Origin: an uncultured Pedosphaera sp.
Lineage (GTDB): Bacteria; Verrucomicrobiota; Verrucomicrobiia; Limisphaerales; Pedosphaeraceae
Direction: 5' to 3'
Assembly (NCBI GenBank): GCA_903918755.1
Contig: CAIXFN010000113.1
Span: 1 to 64,000 of the forward strand
DNA: 64,000 nt
How positions within the stretch are numbered: position 1 is the first letter of the stretch; the number at the start of each line of letters is the position of its first letter. The notes below the pieces were generated by a model. That model searched no databases. It saw only the letters and a program-made list of their open reading frames with translations, and was not told where the DNA came from. Both the position numbers and the translations under genes were made by a program. Positions 55,244 through 64,000 of this stretch are shown piece by piece.

Positions 55244-55978
55244 TTGAACGACGAATCCGAAAAGACGGCCGCACAATTTGTCACCACGCATTGGAGCGTG
55301 GTTTTACAGGCCGGACAGGTCATGTCCCCGGCCCGCGCCGCGGCTCTGGAGAAGTTGTGCCGGGCCTATTGGATGCCCGTTTGTGTCTTCGCCCGCCGCA
55401 AAGGTTGGAATGAGGAGGACGCCAAGGACTTGACCCAGCAATTCTTCGCCCGGCTCCTGGCACGCAATGATTTCGGCGGCCTTGATCCCAAAAAAGGCAA
55501 ATTCCGCACCTTTTTGCTCACCGCCTTTACCCATTTTCTGGCCAATGAATATGACCGGAGCACGGCGCTCAAACGCGGCGGCGGTTTCGCCATCGTCTCG
55601 CTGGACCAACTCCCCCCGGATCAAATCGGCGACCTGGCCATCCCGACCGGCGCCCAACCCGGCGACCAATATGACCGGGGTTGGGCACAGGCCATTTTGC
55701 AAGCGGCGTTGCGGGAGTTGAAAGCGGAGATGACCACCGCCGGCAAAGGCCCCCAATTCGAGGAATTGAAGCAATTCCTGACGCTCAACGGGACGGCGGC
55801 CGATTATGCCGCCGCCGCCGATAAACTCGGGGTCGAAGCGGCCGGGGTGCCCGTCACCGTTCACCGACTGCGGCAGCGTTACCGGGCATTGGTGCGCGCG
55901 GAAGTGGCGCAAACGGTTTCCAGTCCCGTGGAATTGGAAGAAGAGATGCGCCACCTCTTCGCGGTTTTGAACCAATAG
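55244..55978 (+). CDS. ECF-like sigma factor of PVC type, cassette 2
   Basis: The protein has 244 residues. It is homologous along its length to the sigma factor of cassette 1: F-V-T-T-H-W-S-V-V-L at the start, region 2 in E-E-D-A-K-D-L-T-Q-Q-F-F and F-R-T-F-L-L-T-A-F, region 4 in the Y-A-A-A-A-D-K-L-G helix with an Arg-rich recognition helix, and a tail E-M-R-H-L-F. A TTG at 55244 appears to be the only usable start: the frame is closed by a stop at 55235 and no ATG or GTG precedes the T-T-H-W-S motif. The kinase gene begins 71 bases downstream and no anti-sigma gene is present. Confidence 0.87.
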   Translation: MNDESEKTAAQFVTTHWSVVLQAGQVMSPARAAALEKLCRAYWMPVCVFARRKGWNEEDAKDLTQQFFARLLARNDFGGLDPKKGKFRTFLLTAFTHFLANEYDRSTALKRGGGFAIVSLDQLPPDQIGDLAIPTGAQPGDQYDRGWAQAILQAALRELKAEMTTAGKGPQFEELKQFLTLNGTAADYAAAADKLGVEAAGVPVTVHRLRQRYRALVRAEVAQTVSSPVELEEEMRHLFAVLNQ

Positions 55979-56049
55979 TGCCCACCACACGCTTTTTTGG
56001 TAATCCGAGGCCGCCCTTGCTTCTCAAACAGGTGTAGGTTGCGTATTGC

Positions 56050-59000
56050 ATGAACCGGCAGAAGACGTGTCCGACGTGCGCCGCTGTCATCCCGGCTGAC
56101 GGTGCGGATGGTCTGTGCCTGAAATGCCTGGGTCGGTTGGGGTTTCTGACGGAGGAGGATGTCGCCGGCAATGGGCTGCTGCGGTTGGGGGATTATGAAG
56201 TGCTCAATGAGATCGGCCGCGGCGGCATGGGCGTGGTTTACCGCGCCCGACAACTCGGCCTGAACCGGATTGTGGCGTTGAAAGTCCTGCTGCACGGCCC
56301 TTTCGCCAGCGGGGAATTCCGGGAACGCTTCCGCAATGAAGCCCGCGTGGTCGCCACCTTGCGCCACCCGAACATCGTGGCAGTTTACGAGGTGGGCGAA
56401 CAAAGCGGGTCCCACTTCATCGCCTTGGAATTCATTGACGGGCCCAGCTTTGCCACGCTCGCCCGGGAACGTCCCCTCCCGGCCAAACGGGCGGCGAATT
56501 ACCTGAAAATCATTGCGGAGGCGGTTGACTACGCCCACCGCAATGGGGTGCTGCATCGGGACCTCACCCCCGCCAATATTCTCCTCGACCCGTTCGACCA
56601 ACCTCGCGTTTCCGACTTTGGCCTCGCGAAACTCCGGAGTGGCGACTCCGCCTTGACCGTCACTGGCCAGATCCTCGGTTCCCCGAGCTACATGCCGCCC
56701 GAGCAGGCCGCCGGCAAGTTTGCGAACAGCGAACCCACCGCGGATATCTACTCCCTGGGCGCGATTCTCTTTGAATTGCTCACCGGCCGGCCGCCCTTCC
56801 AGGGGGAAACCCTCCAATTCATCCTAGCCCAAGTCCAGACCGCGGAACCCGTAACCCCACGGAGGTTGAATCCGGCCATCCCGGAGGACCTGCAAACCAT
56901 CTGCCTGAAATGCCTGCAAAAAGAGCCGGCGCGCCGTTATGCGACTGCCCGGGAATTGGCCGACGATCTGGATCGCTTTCTCACCGGCCAGCCCATCCGG
57001 GCGCGTCCGGTTTCCTGGCCGGAACGGACGTGGCTTTTCTGCCGGCGCCGACCGCTTCTCGCCGCGCTCTCGGCGGGATTGGTTCTCGCCGTCACGCTGG
57101 GAGTTCTCGGTGTCCTCTGGGAATGGCGCCAGGCGGTCGCCCGGGCTGCTGAATTGCGTCTGAATCTTTATGCCGCCGACATCGCCGTGGCTTCGCAGGC
57201 CATCCAGCAGGGGGATTTCGGCCTGGCCCGGCGCACCTTGGACGCACTGCATCCGCGTCCGGGGGAAACAGATTTGCGCGGATTTGAATGGCGCTACCTG
57301 TGGGCCCGCCGGCGGCATGATCAGTTGGCGACCTTGACCGGCCACACGCTCGCGGTAACCAGCGTGGGGTTCGCCCCGGACGGCCGCCTGGTAGCGAGCG
57401 GCAGTCTGGATGCCACGGTACTGCTTTGGGACTCCGCCACGCAAAAACTGGTCACCAACCTCCCCAGCGCCCGGGGCCCGGCGTGGATTTCGGCCTTCAC
57501 CCCGGATGGCAAATTCCTCGTGACGGGCAGCGCCGGTGGGATTCAATTTTGGAACACGCAGAATTGGCGGCATCACACGAACTTTCCGGGCACCCTCGCC
57601 GCCCTCTCCCGGACAGGCGACTGGCTGGCGACGTCCACCGCGGAAAGCCCATTTTATTTTGAAGCGCCCGGCCGGATCAGCCTATGGAACTGGCGCACGG
57701 GAGTCATGGCGCGGCAATTTGACGAACCTGGCCGGGCCGTGGCCCTCTCCCCCGACGGCGCGCTCCTGGCCGCCTCGGTGACCAATGGCATCACGGTCTG
57801 GGACACGGCTTCCGGCAGGCAACGTTACCATTGGCCGACCACGAATTCCGTCTGGTCATTGGACTTCTCCCCGGATGGCCGCCATCTGGTAACCGCGGGA
57901 TGGGCGCGGGAAGTCGCCATTTGGTCGATCGAAAGCGAGGCACCTCCCCGGATCCTGGGAGGGCATTCCCTGAACGTGTGGTCCGCTGCATTTTCCCCCG
58001 ACGGCGCGGCCATCGGCACCGTGAGTTCCGATCAGACTTTTGGACTTTGGGACGCCCGGACCCTGGAGCGCCAGGCCACACTGTTTGGCCATGGGAGTGA
58101 AGTTTGGTGCCTGGCCTTCAGTCCTGATCGGAAGTTGATCGCCAGCGGCGGCAAAGATCAAAGCGTATTGCTCTGGCCGGCTGCTCCGGCTCCCGTTCCC
58201 CCGGAAATCCCCAATGACCGTGATTTCCATCCTTTTCTCTCCCCAGACGGAAAGTGGCTCTTAACCTTCCAACCGAAAACCGGGCGCGGCCAACTCTGGC
58301 AAACCTCGGATCAGGCGTTGATCAATGCGAATATTGGGGTCGGTGGACTGACAGTGGGATTTTCGCGCGACAGCCGGGAAGTGGCCATCTTCGATGAAGC
58401 CGGTGGTCGTCTGCAATTCGTTGCTCATACGAAGGACATTTCAACCCGAACGGTTCCCCTGGCCGGTTCGGCTCCTGCTGCCGGTCAATTTCTTTTCGCC
58501 GAGATGTCCCCGGAACAGACGGTCTTTTTTGCCGTTCACGAATCCGGTCAAATTCGCTTGTGGGACAGCGCCTCGGGTGGCGCCCGACAAACGATCACCG
58601 GTCCCCGCCTGGCGGCCGCCCAAGCCGACCATGATCGGTTTCACCGCGCCGCCCGGCAGACGTTTCGCACGGCCACTTTATCCGCGTACGGCCGTTATCT
58701 GGCGCTGAGCCTGGTCCCCGAGAATTTCGCCCGGCTCTATGATTGCGCCACCGGCCGGGAATTCCAACTGACGGGTCACCGGGATTTCGTGAGCGGCATG
58801 GCCTTCTCCCCGGATGGCACCCAACTGGCTACTGGGAGCATTGACGGCACCATCCGCTTGTGGCGGACGGCGGACGGCACACTTTTGCGAGAATTGCCAG
58901 GACACATGGAAGAAACCACAGATGTAGCCTTCTCGCCGGATGGCCTGACACTGGCCTCGGTGGGATTGCGGAATTCCCTTAAACTCTGGCATCTCCCCAC

Positions 59001-59130
59001 TGGACGGGAGGTGGTGACGGAGCATGATTTGGAGACCGGCAACTGGGTCCGCTTTCTGCCCGCCGGATCCACTCTCGCTGTGGGCACCGTCACCAACACC
59101 ATTCGGCTTCTCCCGGCCCCGGCGGAGTGA
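56050..59130 (+). CDS. Membrane Ser/Thr protein kinase with C-terminal WD40 propeller, cassette 2
   Basis: The protein has 1026 residues and the plan of cassette 1: a C-P-T-C ... C-L-K-C zinc-ribbon-like start, a kinase domain (about 48-310), one membrane helix (about 336-357), a helical linker and a WD40 propeller (about 423-1026) with L-A-T-G-S-I-D-G-T-I-R-L-W type repeats. The glycine loop, V-A-L-K and D-F-G are intact. The catalytic loop reads H169-R-D-L-T-P-A-N, with T173 where nearly all Ser/Thr kinases have lysine, and the usual A-P-E is P-P-E. Activity may therefore be altered. The propeller lies outside the cytoplasm, so the protein can couple an external signal to the adjacent sigma factor; that link is inferred from gene order. 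Confidence 0.91.
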   Translation: MNRQKTCPTCAAVIPADGADGLCLKCLGRLGFLTEEDVAGNGLLRLGDYEVLNEIGRGGMGVVYRARQLGLNRIVALKVLLHGPFASGEFRERFRNEARVVATLRHPNIVAVYEVGEQSGSHFIALEFIDGPSFATLARERPLPAKRAANYLKIIAEAVDYAHRNGVLHRDLTPANILLDPFDQPRVSDFGLAKLRSGDSALTVTGQILGSPSYMPPEQAAGKFANSEPTADIYSLGAILFELLTGRPPFQGETLQFILAQVQTAEPVTPRRLNPAIPEDLQTICLKCLQKEPARRYATARELADDLDRFLTGQPIRARPVSWPERTWLFCRRRPLLAALSAGLVLAVTLGVLGVLWEWRQAVARAAELRLNLYAADIAVASQAIQQGDFGLARRTLDALHPRPGETDLRGFEWRYLWARRRHDQLATLTGHTLAVTSVGFAPDGRLVASGSLDATVLLWDSATQKLVTNLPSARGPAWISAFTPDGKFLVTGSAGGIQFWNTQNWRHHTNFPGTLAALSRTGDWLATSTAESPFYFEAPGRISLWNWRTGVMARQFDEPGRAVALSPDGALLAASVTNGITVWDTASGRQRYHWPTTNSVWSLDFSPDGRHLVTAGWAREVAIWSIESEAPPRILGGHSLNVWSAAFSPDGAAIGTVSSDQTFGLWDARTLERQATLFGHGSEVWCLAFSPDRKLIASGGKDQSVLLWPAAPAPVPPEIPNDRDFHPFLSPDGKWLLTFQPKTGRGQLWQTSDQALINANIGVGGLTVGFSRDSREVAIFDEAGGRLQFVAHTKDISTRTVPLAGSAPAAGQFLFAEMSPEQTVFFAVHESGQIRLWDSASGGARQTITGPRLAAAQADHDRFHRAARQTFRTATLSAYGRYLALSLVPENFARLYDCATGREFQLTGHRDFVSGMAFSPDGTQLATGSIDGTIRLWRTADGTLLRELPGHMEETTDVAFSPDGLTLASVGLRNSLKLWHLPTGREVVTEHDLETGNWVRFLPAGSTLAVGTVTNTIRLLPAPAE

Positions 59131-59154
59131 TCCAGCAACTCCCTTGAAGCCCGC

Positions 59155-60606
59155 TCAAGCCAGGATGCCCGTGATAGTCTTGCCGGCAATTCCGGTCAGC
59201 CGGGCATCCAGTCCCTGGAATTTAACGGACAACTTCGTGTGCTCGATGCCGAGCACGCGCAGCATCGTGGCGTGCAGGTCATGCACGTCCACCGGGTTTT
59301 CCACAGCCGCGTAGCCCAACTCATCCGTCGCCCCGTAAACCATGCCGGGTTTGATGCCCCCGCCGGCCAGCCAGACCGTGAATCCGGCATTGTGATGGTC
59401 TCGGCCATCGCCGCCCTGGCTCATCGGCGTGCGCCCAAATTCGCCCGCCCAAACGATTAACGTTTCATCGAGCATACCGCGTTGTTTCAAATCGGTGATC
59501 AAGGCCATGCAGGCACGATCAATTTCCTGCGCCTTGAGGGCGATGCCTTCCTTGACGCCGCCATGGTGATCCCAGTCTTTGTGATAGAGTTGGATGAAGC
59601 GAACCCCGCGCTCCGCCAACCGGCGCGCCAGCAGGCAATTGGAAGCGAACGAGCCATCACCCGGCTGGCAGCCATACAAATCCAGCGTCGCGGTCCCCTC
59701 GCCCTTGATGTCCATCAACTCCGGCACACTGGTCTGCATCTTGAACGCCATTTCATATTGCACAATGCGCGTGGCAATCTCGGGATCATCCACAATCGTG
59801 TCATACTTGGCATTGATGGCATTGATCGCGTCCACCACGTCCTTTTGCTGCGCGTGCGTCACCCCGGCCGGGTTGCTGAGATACAATACCGGATCGCCCT
59901 TGCCACGCAAATGCACGCCTTGGAAGCGACTGGGCAGAAGCCCCGCCGCCCATTGCCGGGCGGCGATCGGCTGGTTTTGTCCGCCTCGTCCCAGCGAAGT
60001 GAGCACCACGAACCCCGGCAAGTCCTCGGCGTCGGAGCCCAAGCCATATGTGGCCCACGCACCCATGCTGGGGCGGCCGGCGATCTGGGAACCGGTGTTC
60101 ATGAACATGTGCGCCGGATCATGATTGATCGCTTCGGTGGTCATCGAGCGCACCAGGCAAATTTCATCCAGCACGGATCCGATCAGCGGGAATTTTTCAC
60201 AAATCTCGGTGCCGTTGCGGCCAAAACGTTTGAAACCATGCTGCGGACCATAGCAAACGAGTTTTTGCCCCTGCAATTGGGCGATCTGTTTGCCCTGGGT
60301 GAACGACTCCGGCATGGGCTGGCCGTGCATTTTGGCCAGCTTCGGCTTGGCATCGAAGGTTTCCAGATGCGACGGCCCGCCGGCCATGGTCAACCAAATG
60401 ACCCGCTTGGCCTTCGGCGGAAAATCAAAAGGCTTCACCACGCCAGTCCATTTGTCCCGGTTGGCCGCGGCCGCCACGGAGGCCAGTCCCGGATTAATTA
60501 GGGAGGCCAAGGCCAGTGCTCCCAAGCCTTGCGAAGTCCGCCCCAGAAAAGTGCGGCGGGTCTGGCGCTGCGCCAGGTATTGTTTCAATTCAGGATGCGG
60601 TTTCAT
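59155..60606 (-). CDS. DUF1501 family exported protein
   Basis: The protein has 483 residues and a twin-arginine signal (T-R-R-T-F-L-G, then a hydrophobic stretch ending A-A-A-N). DUF1501 proteins share the alkaline-phosphatase/sulfatase fold. Visible family motifs are T-M-A-G-G-P-S-H-L-E-T-F-D, the central W-D-H-H-G-G, and the C-terminal G-E-F-G-R-T-P and G-R-D-H-H, which would bind metal. They occur next to DUF1549/DUF1553 cytochromes in this phylum, as here, but the reaction is not established. It lies 39 bases downstream of its partner gene and converges with the kinase of cassette 2. Confidence 0.92.
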   Translation of the reverse strand: MKPHPELKQYLAQRQTRRTFLGRTSQGLGALALASLINPGLASVAAAANRDKWTGVVKPFDFPPKAKRVIWLTMAGGPSHLETFDAKPKLAKMHGQPMPESFTQGKQIAQLQGQKLVCYGPQHGFKRFGRNGTEICEKFPLIGSVLDEICLVRSMTTEAINHDPAHMFMNTGSQIAGRPSMGAWATYGLGSDAEDLPGFVVLTSLGRGGQNQPIAARQWAAGLLPSRFQGVHLRGKGDPVLYLSNPAGVTHAQQKDVVDAINAINAKYDTIVDDPEIATRIVQYEMAFKMQTSVPELMDIKGEGTATLDLYGCQPGDGSFASNCLLARRLAERGVRFIQLYHKDWDHHGGVKEGIALKAQEIDRACMALITDLKQRGMLDETLIVWAGEFGRTPMSQGGDGRDHHNAGFTVWLAGGGIKPGMVYGATDELGYAAVENPVDVHDLHATMLRVLGIEHTKLSVKFQGLDARLTGIAGKTITGILA

Positions 60607-60645
60607 ATGCAGGGCAAGGCTCCGGGCAGGTCGGGAAATTGGTAT

Positions 60646-63600
60646 TCAAGCGCGCGTGATGGTTTCGTGCAGGTTCAGGAGGACGCGGGCAATGTTCGTC
60701 CAAGCCGCTAGTTCGGCGTCGTCCAAACCGCCGGGCAGCGGCGTCTGGCCGGTCTTCAGCAGGCTTTGGGCGGCACCCGGATCGGCGTGGTATTCCGCCA
60801 ATTCCTTGGCGAGCAAGGCCCGGGTCGTGGCCAGTTCATCGGGCCGCGGCGCGCGGTTCAAGACCTGGCGCCAAGCCCAGGCAATCCGCCCACCGGCTTC
60901 TTCCCCGCCCTCTTTGATCATCCGCACGGCCAAAGCCCGGGCCGCTTCCACATAGGTGGGATCGTTCAGGAGGACCAAGGCTTGTTGCGGGATGTTGGAG
61001 CGATTGCGGTCCGCCGCGCACTCCTCCCGGGTCGGGGCGTCGAAGGCTACGAGGCTGGGGTGGAGGTAGGAACGCTGCCACCAGGTATATAATCCGCGCC
61101 GGTACTGGTCTTTGCCCGGACTCGCATCATAATTTCGGGTCGGAAAATTTAGATTCTCCCAGTATCCATCCGGCTGATAAGGCTTGGTACTGGGGCCGCC
61201 AATGCGTCCTTCCAGCAACCCGGCAACCGTCAGGGCATTGTCCCGGACCAATTCGGCTTCCAACCGCCAGCGCCCCTGGGCGGCCAGCTCGCGGTTCAGC
61301 GGATCATGAGCCCGGGTTTCCGGCGACGGCACGGAGCTTTGCTGGTACACCTCGCTATTGACGATCAAACGCACCATGTGCTTAACATCCCAACCGCTGT
61401 CCATGAATTCGCAAGCCAGCCAGTCGAGCAAAGCCTGGTTCGGCGGCAATTCGCCCTGTGCCCCCAAATCATCCACGACCCGCGACAAGCCCACCCCAAA
61501 AAACTGTTTCCATAACCGGTTCATCACCACACGGGCCGGGAGGGGATTCTCCCGCGCCACCAGCCAGTTGGCCAGGTCCAGGCGGTTCAAGCGTCGCCCG
61601 GGGGCGTTGGTTTCTTCGCCGGCCAGGAACTGGGGCAGCGCGGGTTGGACAATATCGCCGGTCTCAATCAGAAAATTGCCCCGCGGCAGCACCCGCACCG
61701 TGCGCGGTTGGGAATTCGTGGCCGAGACGAGGCAGTGGGGAATCGTGCCGACGAATTCATCGCGGGATTTGCGCGCCTCCGCGAGCGTCTTGCGCGCCGC
61801 GGCCGTTTCGGGGGCACCGTTCTTGAAGTAGTCAAACAATTTATCCCGCTGCGCGGCGTCGCGCTTGGCCACGGGTATCAGGAGCAAATCGGCGATTTCC
61901 TTGACCGGCGCGAAGCGCAACGGACCGGACGTCTCCGCCGGGTCGGTTGCCACCCCGATCCGAAAATGCCCCAGCGCCAATCCGGGTTCATTCTGCTTGA
62001 GTTCCAAGACCAGAGTTTCCCCCTCGTGCACCGTCAGCGGGGCACTCAAACTCAGTATCAATTGGTGCGGTTGCCCCGTCTGCGGGGCGATAGCCCAGCC
62101 AGTGGGTTCAACCTTCACCGGTCCCCCAATCACCGAGCGGGCGCCCGTAAGCGGGCGTGACTGCGCCGCCGGTACCGCAAGCTGCTCAAAATCCGCACGG
62201 GCCGAGACGAACTGCACCGTGCTGGGTGTCTGGCCGGGTCGCTGCACGGTTGCCACCACTTCGGTCAGGGCAAAATTACCACTCGCTCCCCGCCCTGGCC
62301 CTTTGCCTGGAAGCGAATCATGCGGCAGGGTCTCCAGCCGGAAAGCCACCGCGTCTTTCACCCCATTCGTGAATTGAATGGTGTAGGTTTCCGTAACGTT
62401 CGTTTTGCCACGGGCCAGCAATGAGTGATCCTTTTCCAACTTCAGTTCGGCCCCGCTGGCCGCCGAGACTGAGGCGGGCGATAACGCCGTCCAGCGGCTC
62501 TCCTGCATTGCCCCGTCGGTTTGCTCGGCCTCCCAGGTTCGATAAGCGGCGAGCCACTCCTCCTTCGGTGTGTCGTATTCTTTTTGCGCACGCGCCAGCA
62601 CTTCCTCGCGCCGCTGCAATTCGGCGGCCTGAGTGGCATCCGGCACCAGCATGCCCGGTTCGCGTCCCCCGATGATCGGTTCCTCAATGTCGGCAAAAAA
62701 CGCCCCCAAGGAGTAAAAATCCCGCTGCTTGATCGGATCAAATTTGTGATCGTGACATTGGGCGCAACCCACCGTCTGGCCCAACCAGACGGTGCTCACC
62801 GCCCGCACCCGGTCCGTCAGCATCCGGGCCTCATAATCCTTGGCCTGGGCGCCGCCCTCCTCAGTGGAAAGGATCAGCCGGTTGAAAGCGGACCCGACCT
62901 TTTGCTCCTGGGTAGCCCCCGGCAGCAGGTCGCCCGCCAGCTGTTCCCGCGTGAACTGGTCAAAGCGCTTGTTGTCGTTGAATGCCCGGATGACATAATC
63001 CCGATACGGCCAGACATTCCGCGGATTGTCCGAATGATAGCCGATCGTATCCGCATAACGGACCACATCCAGCCAACCGATCGCCATCCGCTCGCCGAAC
63101 TGGGGCGCCGCGAGCAGCTTCTCGCTCAGGCGGGAAACCGCATCCGGGGCCAGATCGACGCTGAAGGCGTCCACTTCCTCCGGTTTGGGTGGCAACCCGG
63201 CGAGGTCAAAATATAACCGCCGGGCCAGCGTCCGCCGGTCCGCCGCGGGTGCCGCGGTCAGTCCCAATTCCCGCTGCCGTTGATGCACCAAGGCGTCTAT
63301 CGGATTCCCCTCCGCGGTTATGGCCGGTTTGACGGGCGGCACGTACGCCCAATGCTTTTCATATTTGGCTCCCGCCGCAATCCAGCGGCTCAAAATCTCC
63401 TTTTGGGCGGCCGAAAGCGGTTTGTGCGACTCCGGCGGCGGCATGACTTCATCCGCCTCTTTGCTCAGAATCCGGGTGATGAGTTTGCTCTCCTCTGGTT
63501 TGCCGGGAACGATGGCGCCCTTTTTGACCGCATCCTCCGCCACATCGAGGCGGAATTTGCCCTTGCGGGTTTTCTGATCCGGGCCATGGCAATGGAAGCA

Positions 63601-63729
63601 GGTGTCCGAGAGAATCGGGCGGATGTCCCGATTGTAGCTGATGCTTTCCGCCCCGACCGCCGGCAGCGCCAGCCACAATCCCACCATTGCCGCGCCCCCC
63701 CGGGCGAGCCGAACCTTTAAATTTTGCAT
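60646..63729 (-). CDS. Planctomycete-type cytochrome protein (PSCyt1/DUF1549/DUF1553)
   Basis: This 1027-residue exported protein has a signal peptide ending A-V-G-A-E. A heme motif C44-F-H-C-H opens the planctomycete cytochrome C domain. DUF1549 follows (about 160-370), with a second motif C-A-Q-C-H-D-H-K-F-D-P at 322. A strand-rich region of about 220 residues (about 430-650), resembling a carbohydrate-binding module, separates it from DUF1553 (about 715-1000, N-R-L-W-K-Q-F-F-G-V-G-L and later L-N-D-P-T-Y-V-E-A-A-R). I chose the ATG at 63729; the frame is open to 63873, but the added residues do not look like a signal peptide. It forms an operon with the DUF1501 gene and probably a functional pair in the periplasm. 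Confidence 0.92.
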   Translation of the reverse strand: MQNLKVRLARGGAAMVGLWLALPAVGAESISYNRDIRPILSDTCFHCHGPDQKTRKGKFRLDVAEDAVKKGAIVPGKPEESKLITRILSKEADEVMPPPESHKPLSAAQKEILSRWIAAGAKYEKHWAYVPPVKPAITAEGNPIDALVHQRQRELGLTAAPAADRRTLARRLYFDLAGLPPKPEEVDAFSVDLAPDAVSRLSEKLLAAPQFGERMAIGWLDVVRYADTIGYHSDNPRNVWPYRDYVIRAFNDNKRFDQFTREQLAGDLLPGATQEQKVGSAFNRLILSTEEGGAQAKDYEARMLTDRVRAVSTVWLGQTVGCAQCHDHKFDPIKQRDFYSLGAFFADIEEPIIGGREPGMLVPDATQAAELQRREEVLARAQKEYDTPKEEWLAAYRTWEAEQTDGAMQESRWTALSPASVSAASGAELKLEKDHSLLARGKTNVTETYTIQFTNGVKDAVAFRLETLPHDSLPGKGPGRGASGNFALTEVVATVQRPGQTPSTVQFVSARADFEQLAVPAAQSRPLTGARSVIGGPVKVEPTGWAIAPQTGQPHQLILSLSAPLTVHEGETLVLELKQNEPGLALGHFRIGVATDPAETSGPLRFAPVKEIADLLLIPVAKRDAAQRDKLFDYFKNGAPETAAARKTLAEARKSRDEFVGTIPHCLVSATNSQPRTVRVLPRGNFLIETGDIVQPALPQFLAGEETNAPGRRLNRLDLANWLVARENPLPARVVMNRLWKQFFGVGLSRVVDDLGAQGELPPNQALLDWLACEFMDSGWDVKHMVRLIVNSEVYQQSSVPSPETRAHDPLNRELAAQGRWRLEAELVRDNALTVAGLLEGRIGGPSTKPYQPDGYWENLNFPTRNYDASPGKDQYRRGLYTWWQRSYLHPSLVAFDAPTREECAADRNRSNIPQQALVLLNDPTYVEAARALAVRMIKEGGEEAGGRIAWAWRQVLNRAPRPDELATTRALLAKELAEYHADPGAAQSLLKTGQTPLPGGLDDAELAAWTNIARVLLNLHETITRA

Positions 63730-64000
63730 GCGAAAATATTCGTGGCTTTTGATCTCTCCGATACCTATCCCAAACTGCCCCCATGCGCAATAGTGCGCGT
63801 GAGCTATTTGCGAAGCCAGCCATCTGGTTCGCCCACGCCGTCTTTCCCCAGAAGCCCCAGAATCCATTGACACTTCCTCCCGCTGGCGCGAAAATTACCC
63901 TCAACGATCACCAAGGCAATTCATGGGCTTCCCAAGAAGCGAAAATTGCGGCGGACCTATCGTCGCGGATTTCCGCCACGACCGGCGCAGCGGCTTTTGT
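63730..64000. other. Upstream region of the DUF1549/1553 gene, window end
   Basis: No gene is recognised in the last 271 bases. The promoter of the minus-strand operon should be here, but no convincing -35/-10 pair is visible in that direction. A TTGACA on the plus strand at 63867 lacks a good -10 partner. Confidence 0.5.

Overview
The window is a GC-rich, gene-dense stretch of a bacterial chromosome. It most resembles the Verrucomicrobiota, probably a Limisphaerales or Pedosphaera-like soil or freshwater lineage; this is inferred from gene content and not from any search. The evidence is as follows: several families that are abundant only in Planctomycetota and Verrucomicrobiota (DUF1501, DUF1549/DUF1553, DUF1552, the DUF1587/1592/1588/1585 cytochromes, DUF1080 fused to a PVC-type cytochrome c, and a pilin-like protein with an H-x-DG tail), very large secreted proteins ending in a short FYR[V/L] module, paired ECF-like sigma factors and Ser/Thr kinases, and an LPS gene (lpxI) that implies an outer membrane. 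I see no rRNA, tRNA, CRISPR array, transposase or phage gene.

Layout. 1-1020: non-coding, with structured repeats. 1022-3699: a histone-deacetylase-family amidohydrolase with a metallohydrolase-like partner on the minus strand, and a divergent S1/P1 nuclease. 3700-4897: non-coding, with a 214-bp direct repeat. 4898-10505: a pilin-like protein, a 16-repeat secreted propeller protein and an esterase. 10526-15519: housekeeping genes, including the principal sigma factor rpoD with a near-consensus promoter, lepB, a lipoate ligase and nth. 15656-22374: sigma factor/kinase cassette 1, then a frameshifted secreted Ig-NHL protein. 22387-34005: a large DUF1080/cytochrome protein on the minus strand, then divergently a run of cytochrome, DUF1552, esterase and SGNH hydrolase genes. 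33983-46619: mostly core metabolism (purN, a porin, a MidA-type methyltransferase, lpxI, gnd, a HAD phosphatase, dapA, dapB, folK, a nucleoside transporter). 46781-55143: two FG-GAP/ASPIC proteins and a HYR-domain protein, all secreted. 55244-59130: sigma factor/kinase cassette 2. 59155-63729: a DUF1501 and DUF1549/1553 gene pair on the minus strand.

How the genes fit together. The accessory part looks like machinery of the cell surface and periplasm: secreted propellers, heme-bearing oxidoreductase-like proteins, esterases, a porin and a nucleoside permease. Two paralogous sigma-kinase cassettes lie beside these secreted-protein genes and are the natural candidates for controlling them. No target promoter could be shown from the sequence. 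The core genes form short, tightly packed operons: nth-lplA and dapA-dapB each overlap by ATGA, and the DUF1592-type cytochrome and DUF1552 genes are 2 bases apart.

The most unusual items are the paired sigma-kinase cassettes, one of whose kinases lacks the usual catalytic-loop lysine; the complete six-repeat NHL propeller placed inside an Ig-like domain; the FYR C-terminal module shared by three unrelated secreted proteins; the repeated three-hairpin element at the left end; and a structured element followed by phased T-tracts ahead of the porin gene.
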